Of a stretch of DNA of 64,000 nt, positions 38,186 to 52,504 are shown one piece after another. Made by a program: the position numbers and the translations under genes. The DNA is taken from contig CM019216.1 in the NCBI GenBank assembly GCA_009741485.1, positions 50,855,792 through 50,919,791 on the forward strand. The letters are read 5' to 3'. The stretch's first letter is position 1. The number at the start of each line of letters is the position of its first letter. Below the pieces are notes generated by a model, which saw nothing but the letters and a program-made list of their open reading frames with translations, did not search any database and had not been told where the DNA came from. This stretch comes from Malurus cyaneus samueli (taxonomy: Eukaryota; Chordata; Aves; Passeriformes; Maluridae).

Positions 38186-41100
38186 GTAGTCTTATGTGCC
38201 ATACAGCCAAGGATTCCTCAGGAAATAACCTCCTACATCATTCAGATTTCTATTATAATAAAGATTGGTCAGAAAATAATTCAGATCATTGCAAATGTGA
38301 AAGTCTTTTAAGAGTTTTCAACTGGAAATTGCTGAAACTGAATATGTAAATGTTTTGTTTTCTTAAAAAAAAAACATGAGAGTACCTGCCTTTTTGTGTG
38401 CCATATGAAGAACACTCGCACAATATCCAGCCTTAAAGTTCTCTCATTTCTCCCATTTTAAAAACAGGATAAAAAATGTAGTGGTTAAAATTGCCCAGAT
38501 TTCCAGTGTTAACGTTTTCAGTCAGGATATGCAGACAAACCTAGAAATGATCTACAACTAAGTTTAAAAAGAAACCCAACCCCTCAAGCAATCAGCTATT
38601 AAGTTCCTTGGCAAGGTACAGAAGCATCATCCACCCATCCTTTTGGCAGCAGTAGGATGCTACAGGGCAACCTACGTGGGAGACATGGCAGTCATCACTG
38701 TACAGTTTGCCAGAGCCTCACACAATTATCTGGAGAAAAACTGTGCAAGTACTGCATATGCTGACACTTTGGAATGCTCTGATTTGCATTACGCTGTGTT
38801 TTGCAACTTACCTGACCAAACCAGCATTGCAATTCTCACAACATACAGAGATTAGGTACTTCTTTAATTCTGACAGAAAAGATTTTCAGGCAAATCATAG
38901 ATAATTTCTTTTTTATTGCAATAAGATTTGCCTACAAGTCAGAATATAATTAATCCTACACGTGGATATTCAATCATGCAATACAATGCACTCCAGCTAA
39001 TTAACAGAGCCAATATATTAGGCAGCTACTTAGGCATTTCTTGTCTTGAAGTGCATTTTTGGCTGCTAGAAGCAAATCTGCTTTGAATGCAACTGCTTTT
39101 ACAATGAAAGTTAATAACTGACTTCCCTAACAAACCTGTAGTAAATCAGAGCTGCCGAAGAAAGTACATAAAAACTGGTATGAAGAGCATCATGCCTATT
39201 CCCCCATTTACACAAATTAAATTTAGCCACTAGAAGTATTTGGTATCATGAAATATAGTTTTTTTTTTCCAGTTAAATGAAAAGTATACATTTTAGTTAT
39301 TTCTTTCTAAGCATAAAAATATCAGTATTGCAAAACTCCTGGTTACTCTCCCACTAAGCTACAAATCACTATACCATTCAACTTTGTTGGGGTCAAAACA
39401 GTAAAGCAATGGAGCAGCATTGCAACTACCCAAAAAAAAGGAACTAACTCAAACCAATACATTTCAGGAAACCTTTGTGGGCTCCAAAGGTTATTATTGT
39501 TGAATTTTCCAAAGTGCTTGGTGAGAAGCAGTTTTTCATGCAGCGATCAGTACTAAAGTCTGACGAGCCCTCAGAAAAAGGCTGAGAACAAAAGCTGGAA
39601 TTTACGACCCAATTAGGTCAGACACACTAGCGCCTCAATAAGCAAATAAACCAAGTCTGCCATGGTTAGAACTTCTAACTCAGCAATGCTCACGTTTGGG
39701 ACTCAGGCACTGAAAATGTAATTCTGCCACTTGCCAATTAATAGATGTAAATTCTAAACAAAATGAAGCAACACAAAAATCCACTGAAGCAATCTCATCC
39801 ACAAAATTAGGCTATCAGGCTTCTCTTCACAAAAAAAGGTGTTTTGATCACTGGTTTGTTAATTTTTTAACATTGTGCCCCTGCTACCTTCACAATCTAC
39901 AAGCTGTTTCCTATCAGAAAGCACTGATGACAATGTCCCTCACTACACACACCTTATACAGGTACTTAATACAGAATAGTATAAATTCCCAGAAACTGCC
40001 AGCTGTCACTTTTATAGAAGTCTTCAGTTTCAAAATTAAGTCTGAAATGTAATGTTGTTTTTCAAATATACTCTATGGACTTAAGCATAAGACAAGTTAT
40101 ATTTATATAAATAAGACTTACAAAAACTGACTCCACTTTACCCCTTGAGCAATAATACATTCTCAGACAATCTGCAATTATAGTAAATGTATCTTCTGGC
40201 AGCCTAGACGTGGGTCCTCTTCCAAACTAATTTATCAATATCAAGCTATCACAATGGCAAACAGTCACCTGAATCATAGGGACATCAAGCATCATCCTGA
40301 GATGGCAGTGAATCCATGTGGATACACTGCACTCAGCACTCCCACTCATGAATTACTAGTGACGCTTCCCCCTCTAGAAAGAGTGTGCAACTCCTCGTTA
40401 CTCAGCAAACAAAAACTTTGTTGGGAAATCATGGGGCAATGAAGTTTACTGTCACTTTAATAGTACTATTTTAGGACAACAGATAGGAACAATTTAGTTT
40501 CCTACTGACTCCTAAATCAGGTCCATTTCAATGCTCATTTAAAATCATGGCTATTTCTGGAAATTTCAGGATAATTAAAGGAATACTTGTTATAAGGGAA
40601 AAAAAAGAAAAGACTAAACCCATACTCAAGACAGATTCCCCTAATCCACTTTTCAAAATTCTAATAGACTGACATAATAAAACCATTTGCATCTGACTAC
40701 ACACAACAATGAGAAAGTTATTCCACGGGAATAAAATTTTCAAGGAAAACTTGTTTTATCCGGGGATATACAGCACCTTACTTTTCAATGACTGACCTGT
40801 CAATATCTCTAACCTGTGGCTGTATTTGGAATCTAATGTAAGCATATATTCAGTTCCAGTTTGAAGCAGACTGTATTTCATAAGCTGAGATAAACCTTTC
40901 TATGACACTACACGCACTAAAAGTTATAGGAGATACATTTGATCACCTCAGAACTCATTGTCAGGGCAATTCCGAGACTGGCATCCAAGTAATATGTCAG
41001 GTACAACTAATGATAAATGCTAATGATAAATTCTTTTCCAATGGTTGTACCATAAAATAAATAGGAAACAGTCTTAAAGGTATTTCATGCCTTCAGAAAT

Positions 41101-44100
41101 ACTAGAAAGAAGCAAATTTGATAAATGAATTCTTTATTAAAAAGTTTTCTATTGCCACAACACAACCATCTTTATTTCAGTATTAGACTGGTTACTCTGC
41201 ATTGACATAGTTTGGAGAAACTGATGACTTTCATGGTAGTTAACATATTTATTTAATTTATAAAGTATTTGTTGAAGGTCTTTTTCCTGAATACTGTTTT
41301 TTACACAGTGGATTTACTGGTTTGGCTAGTTCCTCCAATTCTAACTGCAAACTAGAGCAGTATCAGAGGTCAAGCACTACATTTCTCAAATTACCTTCAC
41401 TTTAAGTTTTGTACACTTTATTGAAACATTAAAGCTTTTCAAGGTTCCTTCAACCTTTTGTCCTATTTCTAACATCCTGATAATCCAAAGAATCAAAAAA
41501 AACTATCAGAGGATACACATGATATCACTTATTATGAATACATTTTCTAAAGCAAATCACAGACACTTTTAAACATAGCTGATACTTACTTTTTGTCTAT
41601 TCTGTTAGGAGGCACCAGTCACATTACTGAGTAATACCATTAGCCATTTAATTAATTTGAAATTTTAGGGACAGGGCAGCACAAATTAAAGGTTTCCCAA
41701 GAGTACTGAGAAAACTAGCTTTTTCCAGTTGAATTCATTTTTGCAGCAGCAACAATATCAGTTCCGACTTCCATCTTTTCTTCCATAGTTTAGGAGTTCC
41801 AGTGACATCCCCAGCCTCACCACTGTCACTGTGCTCCTGACTTCTCTCTGTCCAAATGCCCAACCTCAGACAGCTTCCCAGGAATCTGACCACCTTCAAC
41901 CAGAAGAGAAACAGAGCTAAGGATACTGCAGGAATTAAGCTGTGCTCTAGCTTGCCTCTGTCTTTCGCAACAACACACAGTTGTCTTACCCTCCCTCATC
42001 AAAATAAATGCCAGGACAGGACAGGGAAGGAGGCAGAGGCAGAGGAGTGGGCTGCAGACCACAGTCAGCATCAGCACCCTCAGCACCTCAGCCATTCAGG
42101 CAGCCTTTGTGACAAAGCAGACAAAACAGAACCTCCACCCAGAGAATCCTATCCTTTGGTTTTAGACTGAGGTTTTGCTGCCCTTATCGGTCCCACCAAC
42201 AGATTAATTCAGTGACAAAAACTATTAAGCAAAGCATATAACAAAAGCAAATTTTGTTTACACCTTCTCCTTTCAAAAATATTAAAACTATGACTTTGCC
42301 CGCAACACTAACTTTTGGTTATAAAACCTAGCTGTTTGGCAAATTTTTGTATAATCATTCCAATGAGCCCTCACAAGGGTTTAAACTAAGCCTTTCAATT
42401 AAACCTAATTCTTTCAGGGGGGTGAGGGTGGGTAGAGAAAGCAAGCAGGCTGCTACTACTACTACTGGAACAAAACAAGAAGTTAGTTGGTTTTCAGCTA
42501 TTGCTAAATTCCCTGTGAACTGTTTCACTTGAACCTCCTGAAGTGCCTCAGGAGACATTCCTCTGCTTAAGCAGAAATTAAGCTTGCAATTACAGTACAA
42601 AGCTATACTATAAATTCTTCATCCTCTTACAGCTGTCCTGCTGTTTACAATTACACTGAACTGAACTGTTGCCATCAGCTACCTGCATTTTACACAGACT
42701 CAGGGCATACATATATATCTTTAAAACCATTGTATGACATCTGCATTTCCCATCAACACTCTTCTTGATATCTGCAATATCTAAAACTTGCCAGTACTTC
42801 TCAGCCATAGGCTCATTCTTTAAGTGTTTAAAACTGTTCTCCACAGTCTGTCAGTCATTAAGATTTTTGCAGCTTAGCCAGAACTATATCATAGGAATAA
42901 CGTATTTTCAGTAATAATTTCGAAGAGCTGTTTTTAACACTTATTAAAGCAATGAGTATTGCTACTTTCATTCAGGAATACCAAACAGGTACACGATTGA
43001 ATTGGTAGACAAGCTAGCACCATTTTTTTAATTATGATATTCATCCAGTTAAATTTTGCCCCATGTGGCACCTACAAAAATATGTTTACAATGCTCCTTC
43101 ATTCAACTTTTCATTGCAGTGCACATCAATTGTGCCCATTCCTAACCAAGTTAATTTTTAACAAACTGAATGAACAGCAGTCCTATACCTGGAAGAAGGA
43201 TATTGGGTACCACTTAGTAAAGCTACAGCTGCTCATTCCAGTTTTGGTTTAATATGTGACTTCCCAGCTGCTATCTAAAATGAACTACTTCAGCTACATG
43301 GTTTGAGAAGAAGCCACCTAAACTAATGGAAATAAAAAAGGGACAATCCCTCTGTAGGATGTGCAAAGAAAGCTGAAGCAGCAGTTTCTTTATGTGGTAA
43401 GGAAAAGAGGGAATAAAGAAGTGTGTACAGCGGCAGAAGTTTCCTAAATAAAGAATTGCTGCTAAAGGAATTACAAGTAATCAAACCTTTGTTTTCATGC
43501 TATACACATCGTAGAAACTTAGTCTATGAAATCAACAATAACACACTGCTGCTCATTAATTCCAATTCAGTGATTGATCTATATGATACAATTAAGGCAA
43601 ACAGTAACAATTTTTTTTTCCTTGCCTATGCTTACAATGTCTTGTGAAATACCAAGTCCTCAAAACTGAGATGCAGGATCTTTGACTCAGGATCCATACC
43701 TAGACGTAAAGACTAACTACCTCTACAAGTTATGGTACTGGCTTTGGGAATCCACTTCTCTGTACAGAAAAACCTATTATTGTAAAATATTCTCAAGAAA
43801 CAGCTTGGACATGTTCATGATGTTGTGAACTCAATTTTAGAATTTTAGATTTCATGCTAGATTTAAAATAAAAAAAAAACAAAAAACCTTCCTTTATCCT
43901 CATGACAAAGTCTCCCTCAAAATCTTGATTCTAAAAAGTTACAAAACACTTCACATGTGGTAGATAGAGGAAACTATGGACGACTGCAGTTATTTCAACA
44001 GTCCTTTTATTGGCAGCACTTCAGTATGCCCTTGAGGAAAAATAAATAATTTGTTTTGTTAATACAATTCCTTTGCATTACAGAGAGTGGCTTCTACATG

Positions 44101-46834
44101 CATGGTAACCAAAGTTTTCACTCACTGTAATTTCAGCTTTTCTTGTTCCAGACTTTAAAAGCTACACTTGAGATCAAACCACAGACCAACAGATATGTGA
44201 TTAAACTAACCTAAGAGCACCAACAATTTTTGTCAGGCATTTCGCACAACCAAATAGGTAGATAGGAAATTTACCTGCCATAAAAATAGACTGCAATACA
44301 TAGCTTACATGAAGTTAAAAAGAATGTAAGTACATAAGCTTCCATTTTTTCTTAAAATGGTAAGTTAATCTCCTTAGTGTTAGAAAAAAACTGACTTTAA
44401 AAAAAATCATTCCAGAAAAAAAATCACATTTTAACCAAAGCCCAAACATATAACTTAACTGATCCATAAAATCAGTTTACAATCCAAAAATTATTCAAAA
44501 TATTTTTATATATTTCCCATCTGCTAAAAACATTTACTTTAATATTAAAGGCAATATTCCAGATTTTAATATGTAAGCTTTAAACACTTTAAAGCAAGTT
44601 TTAAGTACAATAAAAATTGTTTGAAGATGTAAGTTGGAAAGACATATGAAATTCCATGATTTGTTACTCTTCATATTAATTCCACAAAATGACAATAAAA
44701 TGGATTTGTAGATTGAATGTTCCTGTAAAATTTCAAAACCGTATTCTATTCAAATGACTTAGAAGAGCAAGAAGTTAACACGTGAACTGTATTAACGTAT
44801 CAGAAAAAAACAAGCACTAAAGGTGCTAAACTGTTCTTGAAAATTGAAGGATAGCTGGACATCCAACCTTTTCCTCCGAATGTTTCCCATACAAGAACAA
44901 CTCCCCTTATTTGTCTCTCTTCACACTTCAGTTTTATTTCATTTAAAACATCTAAGTTATTTCAGTAGCATGGTCATCACCCTCACAGAAAGTCTTAACA
45001 GCAAACAACTGTGCTCTGCTATTTTTTCCTCTGTTTTTGTGTAAATGGGGAAGCCACTGTCACCTCAAATGGCACAGTTAGCAATACAGGTCCGAGCACT
45101 GACTGGGGATTAAAGTTCACAGCACTGTGGTCCCAACAGAACTTTTAAAGAGATTTACCCTTTAACTTTTCCTTTGATAAGCAAGAAAAGACTGTGTCCA
45201 CAATTTCTGGAATGCCTGTGTGGGCGATGCCATTTGTATTTCTGGGAGTTGGCACACTCAAACAATGGTTTATTGGAGATCTTTCAGATACAATTAGATT
45301 GCAGACCATTGGTTCCATCACAACAAGCCTGGACTTTCCTCAAATTTAGACAGGATTTTCATTCACAGGATATTTAACTAGGATTCAGAGGGAGGTACCA
45401 GAAGCTTGAAAACAATCTTGCCTTTTTCATCTATCCCCTACCCTCTCTTTCCCCAGTGCACTAGAAAAGGAAAAGAAGCCATGAAGACCAGATAGCACCC
45501 ATTCCCATAGAGCTTTCTGCCCCGCTGCAGTGACTGGGATTTATAATCAAAACTGTCTGGGACACAGACTGCTGCTAGTGTTGCCTGCAATGCTGGCAGG
45601 CTGTTAAATTTACAAAGGGAAAAATGTGCCAAAATATGTACTCTTGCTTGCCAAGCATATAATCCTGATGCATACTTCCTGATAGGAAAAGGATTTAATA
45701 AATATGAGACAATTTCCTTTTCCCTTTGCTTAGAAATGATCTTCTTTCCCACATGTTTAAGGCCAGAGAAAAAGAAACAGCACAGCTTCCACATTTAAAA
45801 GAAGCTCAGTTAGTTTTCTGCCTGGAATACTAAAGTTCATTTGATCAAGCATACTCTGTATTTTCTTAGCAACTCAGATGACAGTCACCAGAACAAGTTT
45901 TGGAATCTAAGAGGGTCTCTGTCTCCTGTTACTCATGAAACACTTCGAAACATGTTGGAGGGCTGGATTTATTGGTGTGTATGGTCGCAGGTGTTGCTGG
46001 GCTGTACCAGGTTCTCTGCTGGTTGGAAACAGCAAGGGAATACCTGTGAAAGATTAGGGGGTTTACCAGTGAATCACGGCATGCCCTTGGCTAAAATGAG
46101 GCAGAGGGAAGTTTGCAACAAACTTTCCAAGTCACATGTTAATTAGAGGACTCGATACATATAAGTTGATGGATAGCTTCTGTTGCTTTAAAAGACCAAA
46201 GTAGCACAATTTGTGCATCAAGGAATCAAGTAACAGACGACAGTACGGGGCTGAGGCACTCAAGCTTGCTTCCTTACTGTAGCATGGCAATGTGCAGCAA
46301 TTTATTTAGCTTATTACCATGAGTGATACTTGTAAAATGCTACTCAAACCAAGGTTAGAATTTCTAAAGTGTCCTCATTAAGGGAGAACTAAGGGTAGCT
46401 AACAATATACTCAATAGATCTGTTGAAAAAACAATGTGGAAATACTAATAACTACGTGAAAATCCCGTGTCAAAAATAATACACTTAAGAAGACTCTTAC
46501 TGTCATAATAAGGCTTTCAAAGAAGAAACAGTTGTCTTTTAGGTCTAACAGGGGAGAGTTTCCAAGTACTGAAAGATATGCAGCAAATTACTTAAGTGTT
46601 ACTAAGGTAACAATCCCAACTGTATTTTCCCTAACTTGCAACATCCTTCTGCTACTTAACACCTTTTCCTATTTGCAAAGAAGGAGGAAATAAGACCTTT
46701 CACTCATAACAAGCTGTCAGAGACTTCTGTTGCTAAACAAGATATATTCAGCAGAGTGAACATAAAAGCTTAGGGAGGATATAGCAAAATAGTTGACATG
46801 GGTTTTGGAAAAGAGTTTGTAAGCGAGATGAGTG
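38186..46834 (-). other. EPB41L2: EPB41L2 intron 1, middle 8.6 kb
   Basis: AT-rich intron without recognisable exons or transposons. Overlapping frames on both strands at 41826-42170 are compositionally simple (Gln/His/Leu-rich) and match no family I know. A G-rich stretch at 42417-42433 has three G runs, one short of a standard quadruplex motif. Confidence 0.7.
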
Positions 46835-47105
46835 TCCGCCTCCCAAGCAACAACTGGTAAAACAGGAGGAAAACAGTCTCAAATTGCACCAGGGGAGTTT
46901 AGATTGGATAGAAGGGATGATCTCTCCACTGAAAGTATGGCCAGGCACTGAAACAGGCTACCCATGGAAGTGATTGTCACCATCTCTGGAGGTAGATGTG
47001 GCACTTGGGGACGTGGCTTAGTGGTGGACTTAGCAGTGTTAACCTAACAGTTGGATTCAATAATCTTAAAGGCCTTTTCCAACCTGAACAGTTATATGAT
47101 TCAAT
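46835..47105 (+). mobile_element. CR1 LINE, 3'-end fragment (different subfamily)
   Basis: The plus strand shows 'ttgcaccaggggagtttagattggat', 'gcactgaaacaggctaccca', 'tagtggtggacttagcagtg' and 'cttaaaggccttttccaacctgaac', followed by a decayed 'gattcaatga' terminus. This wording differs from the copies at 2415 and 37468 and fits another CR1 subfamily. It is antisense to EPB41L2. Confidence 0.9.
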
Positions 47106-48014
47106 GAACGAAGGAGTTTATATAGCAGCAAAAATTTGCCTGATAGCAAAAGGCAGTCCACAAACACTCAGTTTTACCAAAAGTATTAACCATTCTTAAA
47201 AGTAAAAAGCAGGCAAAAGGGCTAAAGACTTCAGAAAACCAGCTATTAACCTAATCCAATGGAGAACAAGAAATATCAACCATCACGTGTGTTAGGAACA
47301 GGATGGCAAATATTATTTTGAACTCCAACAAGAATGTTGTTTGAAACATGGCAGTTGTTGGCCTGGTTTCCTACAGAAATAGGACCTATGCAATCATACT
47401 GCCTATTCATCTGTTTGTTATCCTTCTCTAGCAAGATTTAAGTTCAATGGTCAATTTAAACCAAATTTAGCAATGGTCCAGAGGTCTCAACAATGCTTAA
47501 TTTCTACAGGACAGTAGAAATGAAAAGCCAGTTTGATAGAAAAGAAATCCCAATTAGTGAAGAGTGTCTAATATAAACCCATAAGTAACCTATTCTATTT
47601 GCCTTACTAACTCTACAGTCAGCACCTACCAGCCACACAAAACAAAAATTTATCTAGTAATAATTTGGACAGCTCTGCATCAAGTATAACTAAGAATAAT
47701 ATTTTAAAAAAACCAAAACAAAAAAACAACAACAACAAAACAAAAAAAAAACAAAACAAAAAAAACAAAGAAAAGAAGTACTGACAGGACTAACATTTAT
47801 TAGTGACAGGAAAAAAAAACCTCATATTTTGAATAAAGCAGAGCATGAAAAAGTCATGGAAGATCATGTCTCATAAGTTTTTCTGCTACAACTTAGTTTT
47901 AAATATTGAAAGGTCTGATGCTGTCGGAAAAATCTGAAATTAATTCTGAGGAGGATTACAAGAAGGTCAAGAACACATTTGTTACCACTAGCTAAGAGAG
48001 GCTAGAATTCCAGT
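47106..48014 (-). other. EPB41L2: EPB41L2 intron 1, between two CR1 copies
   Basis: AT-rich intron. The only distinct feature is an A-rich (AAC/AAAC) simple-sequence stretch at 47706-47776. Confidence 0.7.
47706..47776 (+). repeat. A-rich (AAC)n/(AAAC)n simple sequence
   Basis: About 70 bases composed almost only of A with interspersed C, including a short (AAC)4 core. No retroelement body was recognised directly to the left. Confidence 0.85.
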
Positions 48015-48275
48015 ATACACAGAATTACTTAGGTTGGAAGGGACCTAAAGGTCATCAAGTTTCAAACCTCTGCCACGGCAGGGATACCTCCCACTAGACC
48101 AGGTCACTCAGGGCCCCATCCAACCTGGCCTTGAACACTTCCAGGGACGGGTCATCCACAACATCTTTGGGCAACAGCCACCTATTCCAGTGCTCCATCA
48201 TACAGTAAAGAACTTCTTAATATCTAATCTATGCCTGTCCTGTTTCAGTTTAAAGCCATTATTCCCATATTGCTA
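48015..48275 (-). mobile_element. CR1 LINE, 3'-end fragment, sense to EPB41L2
   Basis: The plus strand carries the reverse complement of a CR1 3' end: 'cacagaattacttaggttggaaggga' near 48018, 'ccatccaacctggccttgaa' near 48116 and 'cacaacatctttgggcaac' near 48158. It is non-coding. Confidence 0.92.
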
Positions 48276-51200
48276 CTTGTAACTATTACTGAATATTGTA
48301 TAGAGCAGCATAAAAGCATAAAGGGAGGAAAAAGAAAGAATATGAGTGGAACAGTATTTCATAGACATGAAAAAAAAATCATCATTACCTAAAAATTCTA
48401 CTACTCATGTCTTGCTTTTACCACATTATTACCACACTTATTAGAAAGCTTTTCAATTAAGATAGCAGAAGAAAATCTAGCAATTTAAGCCAATTTCAGT
48501 TACTATTAGATAGATGGGATCTCTAAATCCAGTTTATTCATCTTTCAGGACTCAGGATTTTGCATTCTGGTTCTTCACTCCCTCCCATCATCACTATTAC
48601 ACCGAGAATGCAAACGGTGCTTTTAACCCAAAGATTCTGCAACTCAAAAATACGAACAGTTAGCTGACCATAAAAGCACAGAGCTGCAAAGCTGTGCCTG
48701 CTGCAGGTGTATGAACTAATGCATAGTTTTTAAATAATGCACTTAAAAAAAAAAAAAAAAAAAAAACAAAAAAAACCCAACTCTATCTCCTGAGTTTCTA
48801 GTTTGACAGTTTTGGTCAGCAATTCATGCTGGTTTTGCAAGTGTTCAAAAGGACTCTGCTCACAGCGATTATCAATGCACCTTAACACCAAACTTTAGAT
48901 AAGCCATCCTAAAATTTTGGCAGCAACAATTAGTCAGGTTGTTAATAACTCATGACATAAATCTGTAGTTCTGTCACAAAGGCAGAGAATTTGTGGCTGT
49001 TTACCGGGTATAGTGACTCTTAAGCCTGGAAACAAAGAACATATCACTGCGCATGGAAACAGAAGTATCATGTCCTAAATCAAACTGTTACCTTTACTCA
49101 CAGCTGGGTAGTCCATCTACTTCTGATCTGAGCACTAATGGACAGTTTGGAAATGCAATGATGGCTTAGACAGAAACAACTTCACATATAAACAACATAT
49201 AAAGCACTTTGGTGTCACCCAGGGAACTGACTATACCAACTTCCATATATTATTCTTTTGAAGAATGTATCAAGTTCAGTAGACTATGTTAGAAGTATCT
49301 ATGACCAAATATATCAGACAAGTTCATTTGCAGGCTTTGTAGAGCTTAAGCTGCTAAATTAAGTTTCTTGACTTGGGAGAAAGCAAAAACATCAATCAAG
49401 TTACAGTATTTTTCAGAGTCTATAGGAGAAGGAAAAAAGTAGAGGGTCTTTGACATCTTATTACAAGAATTTGGCAGCTTTGATGTAGAACTCTCAACAG
49501 CATCTCAACCTTTCCTGAAAGGTCAGGAGATACCTCACACTTAACAACAATCTAGTCTCCTAAGTTTATGTAAGCAACAGAGCAACATAGATAATATAGT
49601 CACAAGACTACAAAAAAAAATAATTATAAAACATTCAGAAATCCCTTAATGCATCCATCTCTACATTTTTGGGATAAAATATCACAATTTTCACTGCATT
49701 AAATTCCTCTCAAAAAGGTATTTTTCACCTGTCTATCTACTGCTTTATTTCAACATCCTGCCTTGTGTGAACTGCTAGCAATGACTTTAGAAAATCATGT
49801 AACTAACCATTTTGATGCAAGAACTTCTTTAACTGAAAGGTCAGTTTAAAAATATGGTATTCCTGTAGGCAATGATAGTATCATAATCAGAAGAGATTAA
49901 TTCCACTAATTATATGCAAGAAAAACAGGAGCATCAAGTCAACAGCAACATTAATATATTTTAACTTTATAGACCAAGTTAAATGTTTAAGTCAAAATCC
50001 TACCATATTAAGAGGAAATAAAAACCATTCACAGGAAACAAATCAGTATCTTACTGCTCATACATTGCTACGCTCTCTCTAACACCTTGAGAGCACAAAC
50101 TGACAGCAATGCTGTGTTACTTCAGACTGCAAATATGATTATTTCTTCCTTTCTCTTTATGCTACTCAGTATCTACGTCCTAGTCAGTCCTTTAATATCA
50201 CCACTTGCACTATTAAGCTTGCAAAAATAGCCAAAAAGCCCACCCTGCATTAACCCATCAGGTGAAAGAAGTACATCTTATCCTAACAGGGTACCAAAGA
50301 CTGCAGAACAAAAAACATAGGTGAGCTAAGGAAAAAAGGGCAACTTTAGATTCCTCCTTTTCTTTTAATTCTCATCCCAAAAGTTAAGCCTCCTTCAGCA
50401 ATCAAAAATGGAAAGTTAGTGGAATTCAAAGCCACTGTAACTATGCACTCTACAGGCAATGACTTTTCCCTTGCTATCACTTCTCCATGCATAGTAGCAC
50501 GCTAAGAGTTTGAGATGATCTTTCTGCTTAGTTCCTCAAAGCTTCTACATTAAAATTTGCAAGCATGTTCTGAAGAAGAGCACCAACACAACAAAGCATA
50601 AAAAAAAAAATTTTTCAAAAAACTAGCTACAATCAAATCAGTGGATCAAACTTGAAAACTGAATATAATGCACTCTCTTGACTGAAAAGTACTGAATTTT
50701 TGGTAAAACTCTTGCAGCATACTTCAGCCCTTTGCAGAATTACCAGCCTTTCAGGGTATCAGCAAAGACAGTTCTGTCATGTGAATTGATGCATACTCTT
50801 GTAAAGTAAGTGTAGCCTATGGCAGTGCTTTTCAAGTACAAAGATGGGACACTAAATAGAAAGATTTTTCATGCAAAGGAAGACACACCTTAATAGCTAA
50901 TCAGGCATCTCCCTTGGTCTTGGGGGCTGAAAAGAGCAACAGCTGTTTTCAAAAGAAAAGGTCAGATGCACTAACTGAATATGGCAGCATATTCGGCTTA
51001 GCTTGATTCTATATAATGGTCTTTATGTTGCTATCATGTTGATATAAGTTCTGTATTAGATTAACTCGTTGCAGCAATAGTTGTATTTCCTATTTTTAAC
51101 ACAAGTATTCTGAAGTGACTTCTTCAATTTCAGCTAAAGCCCTAAATGTGATCACTTTCACATAAAGCAACAAGAAACCTTCCATTATAAAATAGTGTAG

Positions 51201-52504
51201 CATTTTAAAAATCCAGCTGTGGATCAAGTAACGTTTTACTGCTCCCATCAGAGACAAAAAGTTTTGCATAACTTCACAGCATGTAACCATCAGACCACTC
51301 TCAACTCACTACAAATGTTTCTTTAGTGATGACCAGCAGAGCGAAAGCCATCTTCAATTCTTCAGCAGCACGGAACTTTGTAAACAACAGCAGTGTTTAC
51401 TTTAATTCAAAGGGAGACCAAAAAAGACAGAACAGAAGAAAATCAAGTGGGGAGGTTACACAGCATTTGGTTGGAGCAGAAAGGATGAAGGGGAGAGAAA
51501 ATACAGAGAACCATACCTTTAGAGCATAAACTGAAACAGAGGAGAGGGAAAAGAAACCACACAACAGTACACCTACTGCTGAAAATGAAAACTCCACTTC
51601 TGTTGTTTGAAACAGTCTGCCTACAGACTAGATATCCTCAGCCTCCTAAGTGCATTCTTCTTCTTAAAGGTTCCACAATAGGAGCAAATAGGTGAGCCTT
51701 GCATGATCCATGAACACAAAGCTGCCCACTGACATCATGACTTCAATTAGCTCAAATTTAGTATTGAAGAAAAAAGAATTATTACCTAGTGACTGAATTT
51801 GCTATTCAAATGTTTGCACATACAAGATAGCTATGAAAGGTACAAAAGCCAAACTCTAAGTTCTCCAGACAAAGAGATAATGAATCCTAGTAAAAAACGT
51901 CCCAAGTATCTCCAGTTCCAATTCATTCCTACAGCGGTACATATTCCCTCTAGACTAACATAATTTACGTACCATTTCAGGCCAATAATGCTCTGCAAAC
52001 TTATGTTTAAAGAAAAAATGCTCTAGTTTTATTTTGTTACTGAGAAATAGAAATAATTACCATTTTAGGCTTGCAAAATATCTAATGGCAGAATTGCCTT
52101 TTGTTAAAAAGTGCTAATACCCTATTAATAGCAAACTAGAAAAATGGTACAGGTGGAATCCCCATTATAGCAGAATCTTGTTGTTCTAATAAGAATATTT
52201 AAAACTCATGAAGCTTTGCTTTGACAGATGACATGCTATTTTATGATTTTGTTTCTCTTCAATTTTATTAAAGACATATACACTAGAAAACTTTCCAATT
52301 TTGTTTCTGAATGAAAACCAAGCTGTTTTGCTGTGCAAGTAAGTTACACAAGCCACTAAGACACAAAAAAATTTCAGTAAGAGAATTTACACACAACTTT
52401 TCAAGTACCAGTTATGTACTTAAACTATCAAATAATACTATATCTAAAGCATTTGGGAAAGTAGTTTTTAAGAGTAAAACAGCAAGATGAACATTGTCAG
52501 ATTC
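48276..52504 (-). other. EPB41L2: EPB41L2 intron 1, between CR1 and the ERV remnant
   Basis: AT-rich intron. It contains a poly-A tract at 48745-48775. No exon or other transposon was recognised. Confidence 0.7.
48745..48775 (+). repeat. Poly-A tract
   Basis: A run of 22 A, one C and 8 more A. It sits about 470 bases past the CR1 copy at 48015, and CR1 does not end in poly-A, so it is not that element's tail. Confidence 0.85.

Noticed and set aside
37549..38349. Open frames within and beside a CR1 copy
   Set aside because: They are remnants of CR1 ORF2 and 3' UTR, or readthrough from it.
41826..42170. Opposed frames of 89 and 104 codons
   Set aside because: No domain, no splice context and simple composition; I see no reason to call a gene.
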